From Stomoxys calcitrans (taxonomy: Eukaryota > Arthropoda > Insecta > Diptera > Muscidae), in contig NC_081552.1 in the NCBI RefSeq assembly GCF_963082655.1, positions 6,945,948-7,009,947 on the forward strand: a stretch of 64,000 nt of DNA, in the 5' to 3' direction. Below, piece after piece: positions 57,263 through 64,000 of this stretch (position 1 is its first letter; every line of letters begins with the position of its first letter). A program made the translations under genes and the position numbers. The notes beneath the pieces were generated by a model that saw only the letters and a list, made by a program, of their open reading frames with translations, did no database searches and had not been told where the DNA came from.

Positions 57263-57532
57263 CCCTCTTGTTAGTTAGTTAGTTAGTTAGGTAGTTAGTT
57301 AGTTCGTTAGGTAGTTAGTTAGTTAATTAATTAGTTAGTTAGTTTGTAAGTTAGTAAGTTAGTGAGTTAGTTAGGTAGATAGTTTGTTTGTTAGTTTGTT
57401 ATATAGTTAGTTAGTTAGCTAGCTAGTTAGTTAGTTAGTTAGCTAGTAAGTTACTTAGTTAGTTAGTTTGTTTGTTTGTTTGTTTGTTTGTTTGTTTGTT
57501 TGTTTGTTTGTTTGTTTGTTTGTTTGTTTGGG
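57263..57532. repeat. (TTAG)n then (TTTG)n microsatellites
   Basis: 57270-57465 is an imperfect TTAG/GTTA tetranucleotide tract with interruptions ('ggtag', 'gcta', 'ttaattaatt'). 57466-57530 is a nearly pure TTTG tract. The second joins directly to Helitron-type body sequence, whose 5' tips normally carry short GTTT repeats, so it is probably an expansion of that element's own repeat. Confidence 0.9.
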
Positions 57533-58156
57533 GGACCACCCCCACCCCCCATGGGACACAAATGAAAGGTATTTGGGAGTAAAATTTGAATCTGATATCC
57601 AAATTTTGGACAAAGTTTATGGAGGTCCACCCCTTCCCCAAAACACCCCTCAAACAGGACTTATTAATTGGCCATGGTAATATGGGGCTTAAATGAAACA
57701 ATTAGAAAATGAATTAATAACCAATTTTGGGACCATGTGTTTGGGGGACGCCTCATCCTGTAACTGCCCTCAAAACCAATGGCAATATGGCGTTTAAATA
57801 AATCGTATTTGAGAGAAGAGCACGATGCTGATATTCTCTCAGGACCAAGTGTCTGAGGGACCACCTCACCTCCGAAAACACCCCTAATCAGACATCGTGA
57901 GAATATCGAGCTGAAATTAAGTATTTTGAGAATGGAGTACACCTTACATCCAAACTTAAACTCGTAGCCCAATAAAGATCATATGGGATTCAGATAAAGG
58001 CACTTAAATTGTTAAACTGTTTGTCAAGCGATATACTATTTTCGTAGCATGGTATCTCACTAAAAGCTCTTTAATTGTCGAAAATAAATATTCCAAGGAA
58101 AATTTTGTTCCATTTAAAGTAAAAAAGGCGCAGCGGAGCTGGCCCGATTTAGCTAG
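57533..58156 (+). mobile_element. Helitron-type element, 3' part
   Basis: Body units ('gacacaaatgaaaggtattt', 'aaaacacccctcaaacagg'), then the conserved 3' region 'agatcatatgggattcag', 'cgtagcatggtatctcac', 'gctctttaattgtcg', a GC-rich ggcgcagcggagctggcc, and CTAG at 58153-58156 followed by T. This closely matches the end at 3413. Confidence 0.65.
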
Positions 58157-58266
58157 TATACTATAGAATAAGGGATTTTGAAGAAAAATTTATCAGAATT
58201 TGAATGTTGTCAATGTTTTGGCGTGGTGTAAATAATAACGCAGCGGAGTGAGCCGGACTCAACTAG
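58157..58266 (+). repeat. Second Helitron-type 3' terminus
   Basis: 'acgcagcggagtgagccgga' followed by 'ctcaactagt', with CTAG at 58263-58266 and T following. It lies 110 bp after the previous CTAGT end. It may be an old tandem end or a different subfamily's tail. Confidence 0.5.
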
Positions 58267-58452
58267 TTGAATTATAAAAATTTCACCAGATCTTAACTTA
58301 AGAATATAAAAAAGAAATTATAAGTTTTAAATTTCTGTACTATTTCTATTTCCAATTTTTGGTTTTTAAATTTTAAAGATAGGATTTTTGTTTTGTCATC
58401 TTTCAAAAAAATGTTTATATAACTTTTTTAGATAATTAAAAATTTTTTAAAT

Positions 58453-58491
<39 letters not shown>

Positions 58492-59414
58492 AAGCATTGA
58501 GCAAATTAATCTTCTTAAAGTTTTCCTTTTTTCTTATATTTTTATTTATTTATTTTCTTGAATGCTACCCTCTCTTATGTATTTCAAAATGTTCATGTGA
58601 ACACATCAAGCATAACATGTGTGAATATCATGCATGCAAGAACACTTTTTAACGCCCAATAAGCGTTCACTTGAAAAAAAAAGTGTCAGCAGTGAGCGTA
58701 AAGAGTTTTTGCCAGGCTTTAACCCATGATGTCATCAAAAAGAATTATTATTAAGAAAACGCAAAAGAAAGGCATTATGCATGCAAGAGTTCGGATATTT
58801 AGCCCAGTTTGAAAACAATTACAATATTCAAATTGAACTATCAGATGGCTTCACTATGAATATGTTGTAAAGTCGGGAGACTAGACCGTATGGTGGTCTA
58901 TGCGGTCGTTATTTGTCATTTACAGAAAATAAGTTCAGCGATAGTTTCAAATAGCGATATATCAAAAAGTGGACTAACGGCTCGATGTCCTTATAACGTT
59001 TGCAAAAATCTTGGAGCGTTCACAGACATCTTGCTTAACTTATCAGTCATCTCGTTGAGAGATTTCCGACTGTTACAGACGGATTTTGAATTCAGAAATA
59101 CTTTCTTTTGACATTTAAAAACTGCATGACTTAGAATACAAAGATCTCCGCTTGATAAACACTAAAGTGATTTGATAACCTTTTGATGTGCCTATTCGCC
59201 AAGTAAACTTCTTTTCTGAAAAATATTGAATTTTGTTTACGATAAAAAGTAAATGTTTTTCGCGATAAATTCTTGGAAGAATTTGTGGCAAATATAAAGT
59301 ATTTTTTTACACTAACAATTTCATTCTTGATATATAAAATGTTATACAGGGTTTCAACTATTCTTTCTTTAATTAAAAATTAATTTATCGTCATGTTTAT
59401 GTACATGTACATTA
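58267..59414. other. Unique AT-rich sequence
   Basis: No gene is supported. It includes a 37-T homopolymer (58454-58490). Confidence 0.45.
58454..58490. repeat. Poly-T homopolymer
   Basis: 37 uninterrupted T. It could be the tail of a retroposed sequence on the minus strand, but no LINE or SINE body was recognised next to it. Confidence 0.9.
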
Positions 59415-60046
59415 TTTTTAAACCCACCACCATAGGATAGAAGGTATATTCATTTAGTCATTCCTCTTGCAACATATCGAAATGTCAATTTCCGCCCGAC
59501 AAAGTATACATATATCGGATCGTCGTAAAATTCTAAGACGATATAACGATGTCCATGTGTTTGTCCGTCGGTATATTTTATTCGCTCTACAGCCTTTAAA
59601 AAAATCAGATATGGAGCTGAAATTTGGCACCGATAAGTTCTTGAACGGGCCAAATGGGACGATCTACCGGTTAAGAATCGGAAGCCATTAAAAGCTTTCT
59701 TTTTTAATCCGATTTTACTGAAATTTGAAGCAGTGAGTAGTTTTAGTCTTCCCAACATCAGACATAAATATGCTTCAGATCGGACTATATTTAGATAAGG
59801 CTGCCATATAGACCGATCTGCCGTTTAAGGGTCTGAAACCTATAAAAAGCGGATTTCTTGCCTGATTTCGCTGAAACTGTTACATGTATATGAGTTCTCT
59901 GGACCTGAATAATATATGATCGAGACCAGCCCTATTTAGATATAACTATGGATTTAGAAGTGGAATTGTAATAAAATGGGATGATTATTATATCTTTGGT
60001 GGTGGGTATCTAAAGAACTTTACACGTTTGTACTTGTTAATTATAC
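59415..60046 (+). mobile_element. DINE-like element
   Basis: 'ttttaaacccaccaccatagg', 'ttagtcattcctcttgcaac', 'acgatgtccatgtgtttgtcc', then units with 'aaatttgaagcagtgagtag' and 'ggctgccatatagaccgatc', ending 'tctttggtggtgggtatcta' and 'tttgtacttgttaa'. It is the same subfamily as 7296 and 35022. Confidence 0.65.
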
Positions 60047-61236
60047 TCTACACCATTATTGTGGTACAGGGTATTATAAGTTAGTGAATTAGTTAGTGTT
60101 AGTGAATTAGGAAGAGAGATAGACCCATTGATAAGTATACCGATCGACTCAGAATCACTTTCTGATTCGATATAGCTATGTTCGTCTGTCTATCTGGCCG
60201 TCAGCCCATGTTAATTTGTGTACAAAGAACAGATCGCAGTTTACATCCGATCGTCTTCAAATTTGGTACAGGCATGTTTTTCAGCCTAGAGACGAAGCCT
60301 ATTGAAATTGTAAAAAATCGGTTCAGATCTGGATATAGCTCACATATATATGTTCGTCCGATTTTCAGTAATAATGCAATAAAATGGTCATTTGCTAACC
60401 GATTTTCTCGAAATTAGGCAGGAGAGTTTTTTTTACGACTGTCGACATTACTGGCGAATTTCATGGAAGTCGGTTCAGATTTAGATATAGCTCTCATATA
60501 TATACCGCCCGATTTTCACTCCTAGAGCCACTGCAAGCACATTTATTGATCAATCTTGCCAAAATATTGCCCAACGCTTTCCTCAATGACTACCACAATA
60601 TACAATATATTTGGTCAAAATCGGTTCAGATTTAGATATAGCTCCCATATATATGTTCGTCCGATTTGCAGTAATATAGCAATAAAATGGTCTTTTGTTT
60701 ACCGATTTTCTCGAAATTTGGCAGGAGGTATTTTCTTTTGACTCTCAATATTACTGGTGAATTTCATAGAAATCGGTTCAGATTTAGATATCGCTCTCAT
60801 ATATATATCGCCCGATTTTAACTTCTAGAGTCACTGCAAGCGAATGTATTGATACATGTTGCCAAAATTTTGCAAAATGCTTTCCTCGACGACTGCCTCA
60901 GTTTCTGAGGACTTTGCTCATTTGTGATCATTTGTGTTCGGATTCTGTCGAAATTTTGCTCGAAAGATTTTCTTATGACTCTCGATACTACTGGTGCATT
61001 TCAAAGAAATCGGCACACATTCAGATATAGCTGTCATATATGTATATCGCCAGATTTTCACCCGAAGAGCCACTGCAAGCGCATTGTTTGAACAATCTTG
61101 CCAAAATTTTGCACATCGCTTTCCTCGACGACTTCCACATTATTTGAGAATTTGTTCGAAAACGGTTCAGAATTAGATTTAGCTCCCATGTATACGTTCG
61201 TTAGATTTTATACAGTCGGCACCGCCCGACTAATAT
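60047..61236 (+). mobile_element. DINE-like element with alternating ~152-bp units
   Basis: It opens 'ttatactctacaccattatt' and 'gtggtacagggtattataag', followed by 'gatcgactcagaatcactttc' and a weak GTCTGTC block. 'ggttcagat' recurs at 60320, 60472, 60623 and 60775 (151-152 bp). Successive units alternate between an 'atatgttcgtccgatttt' type and a 'atatataccgcccgatttt' type, giving a ~304-bp dimer. It ends 'atacagtcggcaccgcccga'. It is the most complete member of this subfamily; reversed pieces lie at 25801, 34206 and 62372. Confidence 0.7.
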
Positions 61237-61872
61237 TGTGCATACTGAAAAGGATCCCAAGTTCAATTTAATGTTGTCACATCATTTTATTGGTATGTTC
61301 AGTTTAGTCAAATATTTGACCCAGCTTGTTTTATCATTTTCGCCCAAAGTATGTCAAATTTGTACATTTGTTTGACACATTTTGTTTCGTCAAAAACAAA
61401 TCAAATAGCGTTAACCATTAGGTCAAGAAAGACTTTTTATTTGCATGTAAAATTTCTTTGATACTACAATTTGTTTGTTCAATCAACCAAGGAAACACAA
61501 ATTTCTACATGCAATCGAATGTAGAGAAAATAAAAAGTCTTTCTTGATTAAGGTTTCAACGGCACAAAATTCCGTACCCTTAGGCTCAACATATATGCAG
61601 GCAAGCATAAATAACATATACATATATATTAATATATTAATTTAAACATACTCCCACCCAATGAACAAGTTACACTTATTGTCAACGCATAAGTGGAAAA
61701 AAGTGCTGTGTATGTCGCAACATCTTCTTCACAGATAATGGCATTGTCAATTGCCATCACCCAAAAAGGGGTAAGCGCTGAAGCATAATAATTTCATATT
61801 GTAAAAAATTAGTATAAAATTATTTTTTGACAGCACAAGATTAACAACTATCATGACAAATTGAGACGAGAC
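61237..61872. other. Unique spacer containing an inverted repeat
   Basis: No gene. It contains the hairpin described at 61416-61553. Confidence 0.4.
61416..61553. repeat. Inverted-repeat (MITE-like) segment
   Basis: Perfect 18-bp arms TCAAGAAAGACTTTTTAT (61423-61440) and complement (61530-61547), with looser complementarity extending inward ('ttgcatgtaaaatttct' versus 'aaatttctacatgcaa', near 61440-61457 and 61499-61514). There is no coding content. Target duplication is unclear. Confidence 0.65.
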
Positions 61873-62215
61873 AAAACAAGTAAGAGCATGCTAAGTTCGG
61901 CCGGGCTGAATCTTATATACCCTCCACCATGGAACGCATTTCCCAAGTTCTGTGCCCTGTATCTGTTTATAGCCAAATAAAGGTTAATGGATAAAATTTG
62001 CCATGCTATTGGTGCTGTATCATTTTATGGACCGATTCGGATTTGGTTTGGATATTGGAGACCATAATGGTCAGCCAAATCCAATAAGAGTTGTGCCTTC
62101 TAGAGGCTCAAGAAGTATAATCGGGAGATCGGTTTATATGGGAGCTATATCTGGTTGTTAACCGATTTAGACCATACTTGGTTTGAATGTTGAAGACCAT
62201 AGTAATGGGTTTGTC
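61873..62215 (-). mobile_element. DINE-like element, 3' part
   Basis: 'aaacaagtaagagcatgctaa', 'ttcggccgggctgaatctta' and 'taccctccaccatggaacgc', then about one and a half units ending near 'ttgaagaccatagtaatgg'. It is truncated. Confidence 0.65.
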
Positions 62216-62371
62216 AAGATGGGTTGTCAAGAGCGCTACAAAAGATTTTTAAATAATACAAGTAAGGACGATTTTTTGAGAAGATCGAAGACAGTGGGTT
62301 CGGAGGAACGCTTGTTTCTAGCTCTTCTAGACTGGACCGAATTATTGAACCCACCACAATCCCACAGGTAA
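62216..62371. other. Unassigned sequence between repeats
   Basis: A short open frame runs across it (62183-62371), but part is DINE-like repeat and the rest is unrecognised. Not called as a gene. Confidence 0.3.
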
Positions 62372-62700
62372 ACGTAAATGGTCATTTGTTAAAGACCATT
62401 TTATTGCACATTGGAACTATATCCGAATCTAAACCGATTTTTTCCAATTTCAATAGGCTTTGTCTCTAGGTCGAAAAAATGTTGTGTCGAATTTGAAGAC
62501 GATCGGATGAACATTACGACCTGTATTTTGTACACAAATTAACATGGACAGACGGACATAGCTAAATCGAATCAGAAAGTGATTTTGAGTAGATCGATAC
62601 TTATCAATGGGCCTAATTCTCTTTCTGTTGGGTGTTACAAACAAATTCACAAAGTTATAATACCCTGTACCACAGTAGTGGTATGGTGTATAACAAAAAC
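62372..62700 (-). mobile_element. DINE-like element, 5' part of the 60047 subfamily
   Basis: 'gtcatttgttaaagaccatt', 'ggaactatatccgaatctaa', 'tgtacacaaattaacatgga', 'gaatcagaaagtgattttga' and 'ataccctgtaccacagtag' reproduce the 5' end of 60047 in reverse. Confidence 0.6.
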
Positions 62701-62937
62701 GGTTGTGGATATCAATGAAATTCTTTATTTCTACATGCATTATCATTGTCCAAAATTGTCCTCCCAAATTCTGCCATCAAAATTGTCCTCCCAAATTTTC
62801 TATAGACAAATTTCAATAAATACAATAACTTTAAAGACAAAATGTTAATACATTACGCCTGACCCTCGATTCCGTTGTCCAATTTTAAAGAAATTTTATA
62901 TTTACATTCATAATATGAAAAATTTTTGACATATTAA
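62701..62937. other. Spacer with a 20-bp direct repeat
   Basis: caaaattgtcctcccaaatt occurs at 62751-62770 and 62778-62797 (27-bp period). Otherwise nothing is recognised. Confidence 0.5.
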
Positions 62938-64000
62938 TTTTTATACCCTCCATAATAGGATGGGGGCATACTAATTTTGTCATTCTGTTCGTAACTCCTC
63001 GAAATATTCCTCTGAGACCCCATAAAGCATATATACTCGTGATCGTCATGTCATTTTAAGTCTATCTAGCCATGTCCGTCCGTCCGTCTGTCTGTCGAAA
63101 GCACGCTAACTTTCGAAGGAGTAAAGCCAGCCGCTTGAACTTTTGCACGAATACTTCTTATTAGTGTAGGTCGGTTGGAATTGTAAATGGGCAATCTCGG
63201 TTCATGTTTTGATATAGCTGCCCTATAAATCGATCTCGGGTCTTGACTTCTTGAGTCGCAAGGGTTCGCAATTCTTATCCGATTTGGCTGCATGCATGAG
63301 ATGTTTTGTTATGATTTCCAACAACTGTGTTAAGTGTGGTTCAAATTGGTTCATAACCTGATATAGCTGTCATATAAACCGATTTGGGGTCTTGACTTCT
63401 TCAGCCTCTATAGGGCTCAATTCTAATCCGATTTGGCCGAAATTTTGCATGAGGTGTTGTATTATGACTTCCAATAACTGTGCTTAGTACGGTTGAAGTC
63501 GGTCCATGATATAGCTGCCATATAAACCGATCTTGAATCTTGATTTCTTGATCCACTAGTGAGAGCAATTCTTATCCGATTTGGCTGAAAATTTGAAGGA
63601 GGTGTTTTATTATGACTTCCAACAACTGTGCCAAATATGGGTTAATTTAGTCCATAACTTGGGATCTTGAATTTTTGAGTATCTAGAGGTCGCAATTATT
63701 ATCCGATTTAGCTGAAATTTAGTTCAACGACTTCTCTCATGAAATTCAACATACGTGTCAAATAAGGTTTGAATCGGTCTATAGCCTGACACAGCTCCCA
63801 TGTAAACCCATCTCCCGATTTTACTTCTTGATCCCCATAAGGGCGCAATTTTTGTTCGAATTGGCTGAAACTTTACTCAACGACTTCTACTACTTCTTCC
63901 AACATTCAGTTCAATTATGGTCCGAATCGAACGATAACTTGATATTATAGCTCTAATATCATAACAATTCTTTCCTTTTATCATACGTTTGCCTAAAGAG
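62938..64000 (+). mobile_element. DINE-like element, cut by window end
   Basis: 'ttttataccctccataatagg', 'gaccccataaagcatatatac', a (GTCC)n block (63073-63098), 'gaaagcacgctaactttcg', then about six units of the ~152-bp repeat, and 'gcctaaagag' as the last bases. The 3' hairpin and tail lie beyond the window. It is the longest copy of the main subfamily here. Confidence 0.75.

Noticed and set aside
57459..57701. Cys/Leu/Phe- or Asn/Lys/Gln/Thr-repeat peptides
   Set aside because: Translation of the TTTG microsatellite.

Overview
The window reads as intergenic or deep intronic DNA of a higher fly, most likely a calyptrate (muscid-type) dipteran. The reasons are the AT-rich sequence, the absence of operons or dense reading frames, and a repeat load dominated by elements whose ends resemble the DINE-1/Helentron family of flies. 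There are also Helitron-type elements, Tc1/mariner remnants and decayed non-LTR retrotransposons. The species is inferred, not shown.

Only one host-like gene is supported: an intact 180-codon minus-strand reading frame (40545-41087) encoding an Asn/Ser/Thr-rich orphan protein, with a TATAAATA box upstream. Almost all other short reading frames are by-products of tandem repeats (for example the recurrent 'GYRPI' and 'SVLSTDRRTDG' peptides) or transposase and reverse-transcriptase fragments.

Layout. 1-4690: Helitron-type elements with ~130-bp repeats, a nested DINE-like element and a SINE-like remnant. 4691-7295: mostly unique. 7296-16217: DINE-like elements of several subfamilies, two GGTACC-rich ~129-bp arrays and a mariner remnant. 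16218-18312: unique. 18313-22400: DINE-like elements broken up by a mariner remnant, a foldback mariner, a Helitron tail and a MITE. 22401-28000: unique, then a Helitron with a nested foldback copy, then mixed repeats. 28000-30340: unique. 30345-35490: DINE-like and Helitron elements. 35491-42357: AT-rich unique sequence with the only gene. 42359-48281: LINE, mariner, DINE-like and MITE remnants. 48282-50127: mostly unique. 50128-56200: mariner, a long decayed LINE, the third foldback copy and LINE pieces in opposite orientations. 56288-64000: DINE-like elements, microsatellites, Helitron tails and unique spacers.

The most notable structures are three foldback (hairpin) mariner derivatives with ~194-bp arms that each carry the start of the transposase; two independent insertions into the AT-rich 5' tip of a Helitron; and the shared ~152-bp internal period of several diverged DINE-like subfamilies. 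DINE-like strands are given so that the TATACCC...GTCCGTCC end is 5' and the GGCC hairpin...ACTTGTT end is 3'.
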